64,000 bases of DNA, taken from contig CM055114.1 of assembly GCA_029204225.1 (NCBI GenBank), positions 16,329,502 to 16,393,501 on the forward strand, written 5' to 3'. The translations under genes and the position numbers were made by a program. The notes below the pieces were generated by a model, which saw only the letters and a list, made by a program, of their open reading frames with translations, was not told the DNA's origin and did not search any database. Positions 44,297 to 57,354 of this stretch are shown here, piece by piece; the first letter of the stretch is position 1, and every line of letters starts with the position of its first letter. This DNA comes from Diphasiastrum complanatum. Taxonomy: Eukaryota > Streptophyta > Lycopodiopsida > Lycopodiales > Lycopodiaceae.

Positions 44297-45094
44297 TGTC
44301 ACAAAAGCACAACTTTCTTCTTCGTTTTTGATTTCGTATTTGCAAACGATTTTGTTTCTTTGGATTTTCTTTTGCGCGGAAGCTTCACAGGAACCTAGAC
44401 ACTCGACTACACATCACAGAACACATTCTTTTCTAGCAATTAAGACACAAATGGCACAAGACAGAGAGGTGCACAAAAATAGGGCGACTGTATTATCAGT
44501 TTGGTTTTTAGAGCAAGATTGTCAGTGTCTCGCTCGTTGGCGGATTGACACTCTGCTCTTTCGCTGTGTTCTGCTCGTTGGCAGACTTTTATACATAGCT
44601 CTAGTATTTTTCTTTCTGCTCTACTCGCTACGTCTCTCTCTATCTCTTACAGATGTATTCCGATCCCTCTTCACTGCTTGTTTATGGTCCAGAGAAAATC
44701 GTTTATACCTCCACAATGTGGAGTTTACAAGATAGCTAAATGTAGAATCACAAGACTAATTAACGCTAATCAACTAGTTAGTTAGTCTCCGTCATTGCCA
44801 TTTGTTTCAGCTGTGCGTGAAGCCCATTGAGCTGCTAGCTGGCAGCACGAAAGGTTCTTCTTCGTTTGTTTCGTAATCTCCCATTTGCTTTTGTTCTCTT
44901 CGTTTCTTTCGTAGTTTTCCGTTTTGCATCCCTTTGCGGTTTGCGGTCCTGGAGGTGTGTTTACGATTCACAAATGATTCGCGAATCGTTCGTGCTCCGA
45001 GTCAAGAGACATTGACTGTCGCAAATTGTTCTCGTTCGACCTTCATTTCTTGTTCGTGCTGCGACAAAGTTGCAGGAGTTCACCATTTCTGACA
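44297..45094 (-). repeat. 5' LTR of family C
   Basis: Plus-strand ends TGTCACAAAAG and TTTCTGACA (TGTCA...TGACA). The right end abuts ATCATGAAAG of repeat R1. No partner LTR survives, so the limits rest on the terminal repeats and primer site. Confidence 0.65.
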
Positions 45095-45353
45095 ATCATG
45101 AAAGACTTAAAGGTAACCAACACTCCCAATTCTAGGAAGGTGTATAGCCCTTGTTTGCTTCTGTTAAAGGCGTGGTTCAATTGTTTCTTGTTGGACGATT
45201 AGTTTCACAAGAAAGCCCAAACGTTGTAGGGAGGGAGCATGTGGTGACATTCTGGAGTAGAAAATAACCGTACAATTTGGGACTTCAGGTTAGCACTCTA
45301 CTATGACCTTCTTTTTTTTTCTCCTCATGTGTGTTTAGGTTTTAGGGTTTAGA

Positions 45354-45397
<44 letters not shown>

Positions 45398-46071
45398 GAA
45401 ATGCCATTCATTCGTGTTTCATAATTACTAGTTCATGCTTATTGATTTATGAAAATAGATCTACACACCCTAGAAAGAAATCCAAACTTTTATTTATGAA
45501 TCTGTTGATTAATGGGGTGGGAATCAATGGAGGTCGGAACAGACCTCGAAATATGTGTTTTTGTTTAAGTCAGTATACCATCTGTTATTCCGAGGTCCAT
45601 TCCGACCTCTGCTCATACATTTTTTTCAGATCATAAACAAATTTTATGCTAGATTGTTAACAGCTCATAGATACTAGATAAACTTTTACATAAATGTTTA
45701 TCTCCCATCTTTTGTTGTAGATTCACATTATGTAGTGTAGGACTACATTCAATTTTATTTTCATTAGAATTTACGAAAACAGATCTACACATCCTAGAAA
45801 GAAACTGTACTTTTATTTATGAATCTGTTGATAAGTGGGGTGGACATCAGTGGAGGTCAAAACAGACCTCGGAATATGTGGATCTATTTAAGACAGTGTA
45901 CCAACTCTTATTCTGAGGTCCATTTCGACCTCTGCTCATACATTTGTTTCAGATCATAAACAAATTATATGCTAGATTGTTACCAGCTCATAGATGCTAG
46001 ATTATATACCTCTGCTCATAAACTTTTACATAAGTGTCTATCTCCCATCTTTTGTTGTAGATGCACGTTTT

Positions 46072-46162
<91 letters not shown>

Positions 46163-46440
46163 ATGAAAGAGTTAAAGGTAACCAACACTCCCAATTCTAG
46201 GAAGGTGTGTAGCCCTTGTTTTCTTCCATTAAAGACGTGGTTCAACTCTCTTGTTGGATGATTAGTTCCACAAGAAAGCCCAAATGTCGTAGGGAAGGAG
46301 CATGTGGTGACATTTTGGAATAGGATATAACCGTACGGTTCGGGTGTTTAGGTTAGCACTCTACTATGACCTTCAATTTTTTTTTCTCCGCATGTGTATT
46401 TAGGTTTTGGTTTTGGGGTGTGTGTGTGTGCAAATGTGAT
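45095..46440. repeat. Duplicated repeat block (R1 and a 320-bp unit)
   Basis: R1 (GGTAACCAACACTCCCAATT to TAGCACTCTACTATGACCTT) is present at 45110-45310 and 46175-46375. Between them a unit of about 320 bp is repeated (45448-45740 and 45768-46075; GGAGGTC..AACAGACCTCG is shared). (TG)n occurs at 45357-45392. Translated remnants of R1 contain stops, so no CDS is called. Confidence 0.75.
46074..46160. repeat. (GA)n microsatellite, 87 bp
   Basis: Uninterrupted GA array directly followed by R1, the same arrangement as 24966-25054. Confidence 0.95.
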
Positions 46441-46601
46441 GTCGTTCGTTTATGTTTCATGTTTAGCAGTTTATTCTACCATGATTTGTAGGATCTTAAT
46501 TTATTCATGTGTGTGTGCGAATCCGTGGTTCCTATAGCATAGTCCGAGATTTTATAGGTATTGAGTCAAAGCTACGAGAGCAATACCAACATATAAATCA
46601 T

Positions 46602-48008
<1,407 letters not shown>

Positions 48009-48189
48009 GGGGGACTAGATGGGAGTGGGCTGAAAACCCACGGTGAAACGTGACCCCACGACATATAGCCGAGAGGAAATAACTCAGTGGCAGTGGGTCC
48101 AGAGGGAGGGAAAATGTGAGGGGTGAAAGTGGACATGCTGAGAATCTGAGGTGTGATAGATGCAGGAGTCGCAGTATCGTGTGACGTAC

Positions 48190-48670
48190 GTGCTGCCTCC
48201 TAGGTTAGTGTATCTCGAAGTAGGGACTCCCCACAACAAGATGCGCTACGCAAACGTGCAGGACTCATGACCACATCGGGGATATTAGGGTCATCGCCAC
48301 ATCCTCTATAACAAGAGACACCGAGGCAGCTCCTCCTTCTCTCCCGAGAGTGTTGGGAGGAAGCACTGGCAATAGTGCCATGGATGGGAGTGCGACCCTC
48401 ATTGGAGTGACCCTCACGGGAAGAGAAAACATGTGACTGGTCTACACGAGGAGTGAACTGAATCTCCTCAATCGATGATGTGTACTCAACCAATCAAGAG
48501 GAGCTGTGAGCCTCGCGTCGAGCCCTCAAGTGCTATAAGACCCTATCCTACTGTGAGGAAGGCAACTGATCAAGGTAGGTAATGAGCTCACTCTCGCTCA
48601 TAGAGGAAAGGCGGGATGACCCGCGACTATGGCCTGACCTCTGACTAGGGGATCCAATATCTAACATAAG
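48190..48670 (-). pseudogene. Decayed Ser/Arg-rich ORF, possibly transposon-derived
   Basis: On the minus strand a nearly open frame starts [20 protein letters not shown], continues MSESELITYLDQLPSSQ, is broken by TAG, TAG and TGA, then reads VEYTSSIEEIQFTPRVDQ to about 48200. Codon composition is GC-richer than its flanks. Not identified; an N-terminal region of a DNA transposase is possible. Confidence 0.35.
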
Positions 48671-48732
48671 CAACAGATTAAGAGAGATAAATATTGCAGA
48701 AAACCAATGGGAGTCTCAAAAATATCACCATG

Positions 48733-48869
<137 letters not shown>

Positions 48870-50106
48870 TCTGGTTTTGACTGAGAAATTTCAAAAATTT
48901 GTAGAATTTGACTCACATACTCAATTTGAGTGATTTTTGGTGCAAAATCAAGCATTTTCTATAGAGAATCTAATCCCTTGATTAGTTCTTGGATTAGATC
49001 AGCCAAGAAATTAAATTTGAAGCTTGAATTAGGTGTATTAATTGATTATCTCTGATTTTTTGAGTCCATGTTGAAGTTGAGAGAGATTTTGCTAAAAATC
49101 ATAGATTAAGGAGTGATATGGAAAGTGAGAGGTTGAAATCCATTGTACCATCACTCTAGATTTGTTCAAGAGTGATAGGGTCAGGTTAGAAGCATCAATT
49201 TGCTAGAAAACATCTTTGGATCTGTCCTCCAAGTGAAGCCTTTGAGAGTTTCTAGTGCATATAGAACATCTATGCAAATCTTTTGTAGAATTTGACATAG
49301 ATTGGCTTCAATTGAGAAATCTAGAAAAGAGATTGAGATCCAAGTCACATTGTTCAACCCTACTAAATTTGTTTGAGTGATTGTAAGGTTTGAAAAGAGT
49401 CATTAAGGTGTCTATGGCAAATGTGTAGAGAGAGATCCAATTTTCTAAGAGTTCCTTCCTTTGTAGAGGGCAAGATCTAGAAGCTCATTTTGTGTTGTTA
49501 TTGGTGGAGAGTTTGTCTCTTCCCAGGTATTCAAATCTTTCTAAGGGGCATTAGCTCTTTGAAGCACAACATCTTAGTGAGAAAAATCAGAACCTTTGAT
49601 TTTGAATTTCATTCCAAGTCTTAAGAGGTAGAGTAGTTGGTGGAATCCAATAGGGGTGATTGAATCAATTTATTGAGCAAAAATTGACATAGTATGTATG
49701 AAACTCAAATTAGTTCTATTCAACTTTCTTTGTGAGAGTGTGAGGGTCAATTTGAGATCCCATTGGATGTCTAGAATGAGGAGGAGTCCATATTTGAGTA
49801 TTCATGCATGGTTGAGATCTTTGTGAATCTCTAGTTGTCTAATTTTTTAAGCTTTGTGAAAAATTGGTGGTATAGTTTGTTGTCAAATCAAATCAAATTC
49901 ATTCTAAATATCAAGTGTGAGATTATTTGGGTCAAGAGTGAGTCCAAAAGAAGTGATTAAGTTTGATTTTCATGTATTTGAAACAAAACTTATCTTTTGT
50001 TCAAGAATCTCAAGTGTTGACAGAACTAGTCAAGTGAAAAGGAAAATCTAGGTGTAGGAAATGGAAATATCTTCATAATGTAGGATCTTTTGGGTTCAAT
50101 AAGATC

Positions 50107-50712
50107 ATGAATGATGTGTTCATTTATAAAGATGAAAATTGTATGTTTTCAATCCTAAAGGCAAGTTGTAAACTTCTTATGAGAATAAGTGAAGCATCCA
50201 AAGTGGACACTTATATCCATAAGCAAGTAGTTAGCCTTATTGAGATGGAGATACCTTTGGATTTCAATATTGGAAAAATCATGCCAAGTTGTGGTGATTT
50301 TTGGACTTATGTTTCTAGCTTAAGTAATCTTGATAATCATAGGAAGTGCATATTGAATGGTCATACTTGTTGTGATCATTGTGAGACATGGAGGTCTCGG
50401 ATTTCCATCAAGAAGGAGCATCATGAAGAGGATCTTAAGGAGTCATCTCAAGGTTCAAGTGTGCCAAGGATTGAGGAGGAGAGACCTTCTCAAGTTGTGA
50501 TTCCAAAAAGAAACTCAAGAAATATGGTTGAACCCATGTGGCTCACATTTCAAGGGAAAGAGGAGCATATCTCATGTGAAGGAGCAAGCCTCAAGGTCAA
50601 GCATCTACATGAAAATTGGAAGGAATCAATTTTGGAGGTGCTAGGATGGTGCAAAGCTCTCAAGCTCATCAAAGATGTCAACATCAAAGAAGCACTATCA
50701 TGGATATGGTGA
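50107..50712 (+). CDS. Family N protein, C-terminal part with a pol-linker remnant
   Basis: 201 codons. Residues 1-55 match copy 1 (LMRISEASKVDTYIHKQVVS). Residues 57-100 are Cys/His-containing (HTCCDHCETW). Residues about 130-155 read IPKRNSRNMVEPMWLTFQG, aligning with PRRSSRAKVEPSRLTYQG of family A pol (residues 145-162), the linker between integrase and RT. RT does not follow; the frame ends at TGA. The 5' limit is uncertain because the frame upstream is broken. Confidence 0.5.
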   Translation: MNDVFIYKDENCMFSILKASCKLLMRISEASKVDTYIHKQVVSLIEMEIPLDFNIGKIMPSCGDFWTYVSSLSNLDNHRKCILNGHTCCDHCETWRSRISIKKEHHEEDLKESSQGSSVPRIEEERPSQVVIPKRNSRNMVEPMWLTFQGKEEHISCEGASLKVKHLHENWKESILEVLGWCKALKLIKDVNIKEALSWIW

Positions 50713-50840
50713 TTTCAGATCAACATTAAGCTCATTGGCTGATCTTCACACCTTTTGAACCAACAAAGACCAATTCAGCCCATGGAGTCAAGTTCAAGAT
50801 CATCATATTTTCCATCAAGCTAGATCTACCAAGCTAGATT

Positions 50841-50852
50841 TTTGAGGAGGAG
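50841..50852 (+). promoter_or_regulatory. Polypurine tract of family N
   Basis: TTTGAGGAGGAG lies directly before TGTGAAAAATAC, the 3' LTR start. Confidence 0.75.
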
Positions 50853-51622
50853 TGTGAAAAATACAAAAATAAGCTTGGTAGAGGCCAAAAATCTTGTATA
50901 TAGATAAACACACATGTGTGGAGCCTATTCCCACGTGTGAAAATAGTGTACTTGTCATGTACCATAATCATATAGGTTGTACATATGATTTAATTCAAGT
51001 TCTAGTGGCTAAAAAGGCCAAAAACTAGTTTTCTAGACATATGACACATGACATCAATCTATTGATTGCATGAGCCACATCCTTTGGTTAGGTGTCATAT
51101 CCCATGTGTAGAAGATAGCTCACATGTGTGGAATAAGCTGAAGTAGGCAAATTTTGACTTCTAGAAGATTTCCAAGTAGATCTCCATATAGAAGGAAAAT
51201 GGACCAAAAGTGCTCAAAATAGAAGGTTTTGTCCAAGTGTCAATTTTGCATGATGAATCATCATATGACAAAGCACCTTCACACATGTGGGATCAGAGGG
51301 ATGATCAGTACCATGAGCTCTCACTTATTGTATATATAGAGCCACATTTGGCCATAATCAATGTGAGACACCAATATTGGTTTTGGAAGCAATTTTGAGT
51401 GATTCTCTCCATTTGTCTACATTTGTTTTGATTGTTTTGAGGTTCTATCAATGTGTACTTGATTTTCAGGTTGGAGTCTGTACTCAGATAGTGTTTCACA
51501 TGTGTGAAACCATAAAGTACACTTACCTTCAATTAATGATTATTCTTGTTAGGATTTTGTGTCTAGAATTGATCTAGATTGATTTTAATCTGAAGTAGAT
51601 TGAGAGATCAAGTAATCTGACA
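50853..51622 (+). repeat. 3' LTR of family N copy 2 (end approximate)
   Basis: It starts TGTGAAAAATACAAAAATAA. AATCTGACA at 51622 is a plausible end. It contains several CACATGTG/CACGTGTG motifs (50910, 50933, 51119, 51282) and GTTTCACATGTGTGAAAC at 51493-51510, and a TATA-like TGTATATATAG near 51330. Confidence 0.6.
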
Positions 51623-52037
51623 ACCAATCCCTCTTGAGGATCAGATTAAGATCCACTCTTGGTCCTTTTTGTACTTTTTCCACACTGATGCACCTCATGA
51701 ACAAGATCGTGATGACGTCGAGCGTGATGCAAGCTTCACAAGCTAATGATGACGTCGAGCGTGATGCATCATCATCAGATGGCTCGACGACACACGACAC
51801 ACTTTCTCGATCTCACTCACTGTCATCGTCCGCATTAGCTTTTGAAGATCAACTTATTAATGATGAAGCTATAGGAGATATTTGGGTAGAATTAGAGATA
51901 GACTCATTTGGTTTGGCGTATTTGTCGCATGATGATGCGGCAAATGATAACGATGAACCACCAAATGAATAAGTGAGACAGTATGATGTATTTCAACTCA
52001 TTGTAATAGTAATCATATTGCTCACTGATGCAATTAC
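51623..52037 (+). pseudogene. Acidic C-terminal ORF, possibly of a DNA transposase
   Basis: The open frame to TAA at 51970-51972 reads NDDVERDASSSDGSTTHDTL, then EAIGDIWVELEIDSFGLAYL and an Asp/Asn-rich end. GATGACGTCGAGCGTGATGC is repeated in tandem (51711 and 51748). The acidic end resembles C termini of plant hAT-type transposases, but this is a weak inference. Its 3' flank received the family A copy 2 insertion. Confidence 0.35.
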
Positions 52038-53376
52038 TGTTAAAAATTCACAATTCTAGCTTGACTAGTTTTGGTCATATGACTTGTAGATAGTTAGATG
52101 TGTGAAAAAAGTGGATCTTGAATGGATCCAAACTCCCAAAATACTTGGCTAAGATCTTTGCACAACAAGCTACAAAAGCTAGAAATGGCAAAGCATTCTA
52201 ATGCTACCTTTGATACACATGAACTTGACAAAGCATTCAAGAGCCAAAAGAAACTAATAAAAGGTACTGATGGCAGCCAAAAACAATAGCATACCAGCCC
52301 TACAATAGCAGCCTACCACTTTTGGAAACCTCTTTAGATCATACACAAAAGCTTGAAGACAATACACAAAGCAATGCTCTCAATGGAGGAAGAAACTATG
52401 ACAATAATCTATTGATCTCTCTCAACAATACAATAAGTTTCTCCAACTTGTTCTCCACGAATTTCAGCCTAATATAGGTGAGAGAGATGACTCTCTCTCC
52501 TCTCTCTAGAACTTAGGACCCAAATTTAGGACACCAGTAGCCTAAAATAGCCAAATTTGGCCTGTATGTCCAAATAACATGATTTTGGTGTCATTTTGAA
52601 GGTCCTGAAGTTTGAGACTTCTTCAACATGAAATATATACTAAAATAAAAGTATCTAAGCCTCTTTCTCATGTGTGAAATGTTAGATCCAAAACTATGTA
52701 CAAAAATTGCCAATTTAGGCCTCAAACTAGCTAGGAAATGTTGACAATTTTCATAAGATGGTCATGATGTGGCTTGTCACACGTGCCAATAGCATAGGAT
52801 TCCATTCATAAGGATGTTCTCAAGTAGACCTAAGTGTTAGAACCTTTGGAATGAGTCCAAATTATGCTTAGATACAAGAGAGAGAAAATAGGAGCTATTT
52901 TTGGTAATTTTTGCATTGTTGAGGGATCTCCAAGATTCCAACCCTAACTTGGTAGGGATGAAAGATCCACCAAAATTAGCATTAGGGATAGGTTTAGGGC
53001 TACTCATACCTACCCAAAACCGTGATGGATCATGTATATATAGTGATGATATCTCACCAAAATCAATCAAGCAATTTCATGATTTTTCTCTCATAATGGT
53101 GCAATTGCTCTCTATGTTCATAATTGTTTGAGTTCTTTTTATTACTAATGATTATAGGATTGAATGTAGGTCTGGTGTACAATACTCAGACTATGGGAGG
53201 CCGTACTTTCACACGTGTGAAGGCTTCTTCAAGGATTTGGGCCACTTAGTGAGGTTCAAGCATAGATTTTTGATGGATTTTGATGGTTCAACTTCTGCTA
53301 ATCTTATGAGATCATAATCTATTGTTTCCCTCATCCTTTCAAGTGTTTTAGAATCCTTATTTGCTATAATTTTACA
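52038..53376 (+). repeat. 5' LTR of family A copy 2, split by a solo LTR
   Basis: It starts TGTTAAAAATTC and ends ATAATTTTACA before the primer site. Positions 52101-52760 are the inserted solo LTR and its duplication; the rest aligns with 13164-13845 reversed. The palindrome TTCACACGTGTGAA is at 53208-53221. Confidence 0.88.
52101..52755 (-). mobile_element. Solo LTR of family T nested in the family A LTR
   Basis: It aligns along its length with 17328-17974 (CTCCAACTTGTTCTCCACG-like, GAGAGATGACTCTCTCTCC). Perfect 5-bp duplication AGATG (52096-52100 and 52756-52760). Right terminus is TTTTCATA instead of TTTTCACA. Divergence from the full T LTR is clearly larger than between the two T LTRs, so it is an older insertion reduced by LTR-LTR recombination. 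Confidence 0.9.
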
Positions 53377-53389
53377 TGGTATCAGAGTC
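53377..53389 (+). promoter_or_regulatory. Primer binding site of family A copy 2
   Basis: TGGTATCAGAGTC, the iMet site with one C-to-T change. Confidence 0.85.
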
Positions 53390-53931
53390 TAAAGGCTGAA
53401 ATGAGCTAAATTCTTGGTTTTCATTCAATTTGATCACAATTTTTGATCTAAATCTTGTGTAGATTGGATCTTAGCATCTAGCATTGATTCTAGAACTCAA
53501 AGTGAGTCAAATACATTGGAGATTGGTGTTGTGTGACTTCATTTGCAGGTGTTTAGGTGTCTATAACTAGAGGCGAAGTTGAATTCAATTCACATTACTA
53601 AGATAGCAAGTTTTGCTTGCTCCAAGCATTGATTTCTAAGCGAGTTTTGGAGGTGATTTCATAGAGGGGGCTTTTCTTGATCAGATCATTTGGAAGCTTT
53701 TATGTTCTTTATAAAAAGAGAGGCAATTCTACTAGTATTGTCTACTTCAATCAAGCAAGTGCATTGTTTCTAGTATTCTATGATTTGATTTTGTTAGAGA
53801 CCATTCTTAGATCTTTATAGGAAGTCTATTACTGATCTTTTCAGATCCCTAAGAAGTGGGATAAGGTAGATCTTCAATCAAATCAATAGAAGTAGCCTTT
53901 ATTTGTGTCAAGTCCTTGATTAGGATACTAG

Positions 53932-54680
53932 ATGGCATCTATAAATGCATATTTTTTGGATACTAATGAAAGGCTCAACAAAACTAACTATTCCATATGG
54001 AAAGTTAGAATGGAATCCATCATGATCATCATGCAAAATCTGATGGAAATTGTGAATGGTAAGGAGGGTGAACCTATTCATCCTCAAGAAAAAGCCAAAT
54101 ACATCAAGAGGTGCAATGTTGCACTACATTGCATAAAAATGAATGTTGCAAATGAACTCTTAAGAGAGGTAGGAGATTGCACTTCGGCTCAAGATGCTTA
54201 GGAGACTTTGCAAAAGGTCTATAAATCCAAGAACAAAACTAGAATGTTAGCTTTGAAGAATCAAATCTATAGAAGCTATCAAAAGAAAGGAGAGAGTGCA
54301 CATACTTTTGTCCTAAGAGTAAAGGAATTGAACAAAGAGCTAGCCTTCATAGGTGATCCTATCAAGGGGATGAAGACCTTGTTCAACTCATATTGAATGG
54401 ACTAAGCTTTTAATTTGACATTCTGGTTCAGGGATATGCAATTATGGGTAAGCAACCCATACTTGAAGAACTCCAAGGCACACTCATGGCCGAGAAATCA
54501 AGAAGGAGCCAAATGCAAGAGAGCATGGATAGGCTTTCCATCCAAGGTGGAGATGACCAAGCGGAAAAGGCAAGTCCAAAGGCAAAGGATCAACATTCAA
54601 GAAATCTTCAAAGCTTGAGGATCAAGAAGAACCCTCAAAGGCATCTCCATCAACCACCAAAGTCAAGAAGGACAAATCAA
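53932..54680 (+). pseudogene. Family A copy 2 gag
   Basis: ATG at 53932 (MASINAYFLDTNERLNKTNY). TAG at 54199-54201 lies at the Trp codon that is TGA in copy 1. A 2-bp gain near 54368 shifts the frame, and a TAA (in CTTTTAATTTGA) follows near 54411. The remaining gag up to the zinc knuckle is spread over two frames. Confidence 0.85.
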
Positions 54681-54682
54681 AG

Positions 54683-55545
54683 GTGAAATGCTACTATTGT
54701 AGCAAGATGGGGCATTATGCCTCAGAATGCTTCAAGAGGAAACAAGATCAAAGCCAAGACAACATGAGCAAAGAGAAGGAGGAGGAGAGTTCACTTGAGG
54801 ACTCTCTCATGATGTCCATATTTTCTTCAACAAGCTTCAAAGGAGAAGATCCTTTGTGGATTGACTCGGGTGCTAGTTCACACATGACTAGCAAAAGGGA
54901 GTTTTTCTCTTCTCTCTTATCTTATGATGGCCCTATAAAGTCTATCTATACAGCAAATGATGAAGCTTGTAAGATTGAAAGAGTTGGTAGCATTCCCCTT
55001 TGCTTAGGATCTTCCAAAAAGATCAACATAGAAGGTGTTTTGTACATTCATACAATAACAAAGAATCTACTAAGTGTTGGCCAAATGGTAGACAATGGTT
55101 TCAATGTTGACTTTGTTTCAAATGAATGTTTCATCGAGAAGAAGGGTAAGATAGTGGCTAAGGGCACTAGACTTGGCAAACTTTATAAGTTGGATGCATT
55201 TGTGGATACTAATGTTGTCATGTTGGCCGAGAAGAGCAAGATATCTACCTTCACTTTATGGCACAAAAGACTTGGACATGTTAACTCGGGTCCCATGGAG
55301 GTTATGATCAAGGAGGAGTATGCTTTGGGCCTACCAAGGTCTATTGGGAAGGAAGACAGGGTTTGTGAAGCTTGTGCTTTATCCAAGGCACATAAGAAGG
55401 TATTTCCTAACTCCATCACAAAGTCATCTCATCCTTTTGAACTCATACACTCAGATGTGCACATTGCTAGCACCAAATCTAATGGAGGTTCATCCATGTT
55501 CTTAACCTTCTACTCAAGATATTGCTGGGTTTTCTTATTTTCCAC
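54683..55545 (+). pseudogene. Family A copy 2 zinc knuckle, protease and integrase N-terminal half
   Basis: CYYCSKMGHYASEC, WIDSGASSHMTS, LWHKRLGHVNS and CEACALSKAH are intact. HSDVHIAS is present, then SSMFLTFYSRYCWVF lacks the three residues IDD found in copy 1 (9-bp deletion near 55510). The second catalytic Asp and the Glu are lost by truncation at about 55545; the open frame runs on into unrelated sequence to 55633. Confidence 0.85.
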
Positions 55546-56115
55546 AAGAACACATATAGCAAATATCCACGCAAATATACATGCACAATACAAAGGAGGA
55601 CGCGCGAGCAAAAAACAATTCATGTGGATATAGCCGTGGATTGGTTTGGATATACGCGTGGATACAAGTGTGTGGATTATCCACGCGTGAATGTTCCACG
55701 CAAATGTCTTTTTCGACAACAGATCGACCGGATGTCGTAAAATTCAAAATGCATGGATTATCCATGCCAAGTCCGACTATCGGCAGTCGGGCAAACCTCC
55801 AACACCTGGAGCCGGAAATAGGAATTCTAATTTCGCGTGGATAATCCATGCGTGGATAATCCACGCCATAGTAAAAATAAAATAAAAAAGGCTCGCCTTT
55901 TGCGTGAATACTACGTGGATAATCATCCACGTGTGGATTATCCATGCAAAATTTGCTTTATCCACGCAAAATCTAGAGAGTTGAGGCCGTGGATACCGCG
56001 TGGATAAAATTTTTTTTTATATCCACGCGGTATTCATGTGGAAAGGTTTTTGGAATTTGCGTGGATTATCCACGTATGGATAATCCAAGCAAAATTTTTT
56101 GTCCCAAAAAAAAAC
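55545..56115. repeat. Block of short inverted repeats (GCGTGGAT / ATCCACGC)
   Basis: GTGGATTATCCAC-type near-palindromes occur at 55672-55684, 55753-55765, 55835-55866 (two overlapping), about 55918-55946 and 56061-56073. TACCGCGTGGATA (55994-56006) pairs perfectly with TATCCACGCGGTA (56020-56032). Further single arms lie throughout. It starts exactly where the copia integrase breaks. No ORF with domain signal. It could be a foldback-type or MITE-like element, or a local palindrome expansion. Confidence 0.7.
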
Positions 56116-56881
56116 ATTTGGCGTGAACCAAAATGTGGTTTGCTCCAAAACTAGAGGTGACTTTCTATTTTTGTGTTGTGTGAGAGAGAGAAAAAGAGAG
56201 TATAGATGGGAGTGAGAATGAGATGAGGATGAATGTGAGTGAGAAGATTGATAGTGTTTAGGATTTCTAGTTCATTGATGGATGTTAATAGTATGTGTTT
56301 TGTGATCATAAGTTTTAAGATCTTTTTTGTTTGTGATGTAGGCTTGGATATGAAAAATGAAAAATGAGCATTCATTGCAAAGGATTCAAAGATCAAGTGC
56401 ATGCAAAAGGAAAAGCAAAGATTGCAAAACAATGGAGATACAATAGTAAAGGTAAATTCACATTTATTTTGATTCATTTGATATTTAGTTGATAACTTAA
56501 TGTGTTATCTATTTTCATTACTTTCCATTGTGCCTTCCATTACTTTTCATTGTGCATTCTAGCATGCAAATCATGTGCTAAAATAGATACAGTGCATTGA
56601 ATTCATCAATGGATACATTTGCATTGCATAGATGTGTATTAAATAGACTATACATTGCATTGAATACATCAATAGATACATTTGCAATCAATAGATGTGC
56701 ATTCAATAGACTATACATTTGCATTCATGGATTAAAAATATATGCATTCAAAAAATTTGCAAGAATGATGTGATGCCAAAACATTATATTGATTGATCTA
56801 AAAACAAGTACATTGATGAGAAAATAAATTCTCTCTTCCTACATTGCCTTCTACAAGGCCTTACATTTAATATTAAAACCT
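56116..56881. other. AT-rich stretch with a duplicated 63-bp unit
   Basis: GCATTGAAT.CATCAAT.GATACATTTGCA recurs at 56593 and 56656 followed by AATAGACTATACATT. No coding signal otherwise; it would be the 3' flank of the minus-strand gene that ends at 56882. Confidence 0.5.
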
Positions 56882-57040
56882 CTACTTATCATCACTTCCT
56901 CCCTCCTTGCCTCCTTCATCTTGTAGGTGTACGTTGGTGTCCACATCTTCAAACTCCCCTTCACTCTCATTCACATACTCTTCCGTGTTCTCTTCCACAT
57001 TGTTTTCCACATCACGAACACTTGAAGTTGTAGAGCCTCT
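56882..57040 (-). CDS. Last exon of an unidentified minus-strand gene, acidic tail
   Basis: Minus strand: acceptor ATTTTGTAG, then 53 codons (GSTTSSVRDVENNVEENTEE ... EGGSDDK) and TAG 56882-56884. Length 159, phase 0, matching the preceding exon. The tail is Glu/Asp-rich. Confidence 0.6.
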   Translation of the reverse strand, partial: RGSTTSSVRDVENNVEENTEEYVNESEGEFEDVDTNVHLQDEGGKEGGSDDK

Positions 57041-57137
57041 CTACAAAATAGAATCAAAGATTTAATTAAATTGAGATTGAACTTACTTGTAAACCACAAA
57101 GTAAACAATCACAAAACAATAAAGGTTAAGAGTTTAC

Positions 57138-57245
57138 GATTGGAAACAATCCATGGGATTCCATAAAAGCCTTAAGGTCGGCATATCCATGATCGTAACC
57201 TTGCTTGTACTTTGCGGCAGTCATGTGTCTTCCAAAATCACTAAG
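57138..57245 (-). CDS. Internal exon of the same minus-strand gene
   Basis: Minus strand: acceptor TTGAATGTAG, 36 codons (LSDFGRHMTAAKYKQGYDHG, then YADLKAFMESHGLFPI), donor GTAAAC. Phase 0 on both sides, consistent with both neighbours. Confidence 0.6.
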
Positions 57246-57354
57246 CTACATTCAACAAAAAAACATAGTTTAGCAATACAATATAGTTTAGCAAGAAAAA
57301 ACATTAACAATCTCACTACAAAAATAGAATTATATTAAAAAATATTGCACTTAC

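Larger units (their letters stand above)
40728..45094 (-). mobile_element. Chimeric copia element: family A 3' end joined to family C 5' part
   Basis: From the left: family A LTR fragment (40728-40893), family A polypurine tract and RNase H (to about 41320), then an abrupt change to RT, integrase, protease and gag of a different copia family (C), its primer site and its 5' LTR (44297-45094). All parts are on the minus strand and in element order, but RT is truncated after RCIYGL and the junction is out of frame. This fits template switching during reverse transcription or an illegitimate recombination. Confidence 0.75.
52038..55545 (+). mobile_element. Family A copia element, copy 2 (5' part only)
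   Basis: 5' LTR at 52038-53376 (interrupted by a solo LTR), primer site, gag, protease and the first half of integrase on the plus strand. It is colinear with 13845 back to about 10735 of copy 1, with many substitutions. It breaks in integrase near 55545 at a block of inverted repeats; RT, RNase H and the 3' LTR are missing. Confidence 0.88.

Noticed and set aside
55545-56115. CRISPR-like array
   Set aside because: The repeats are short, irregularly spaced, palindromic and in plant DNA; there are no uniform spacers and no cas genes.
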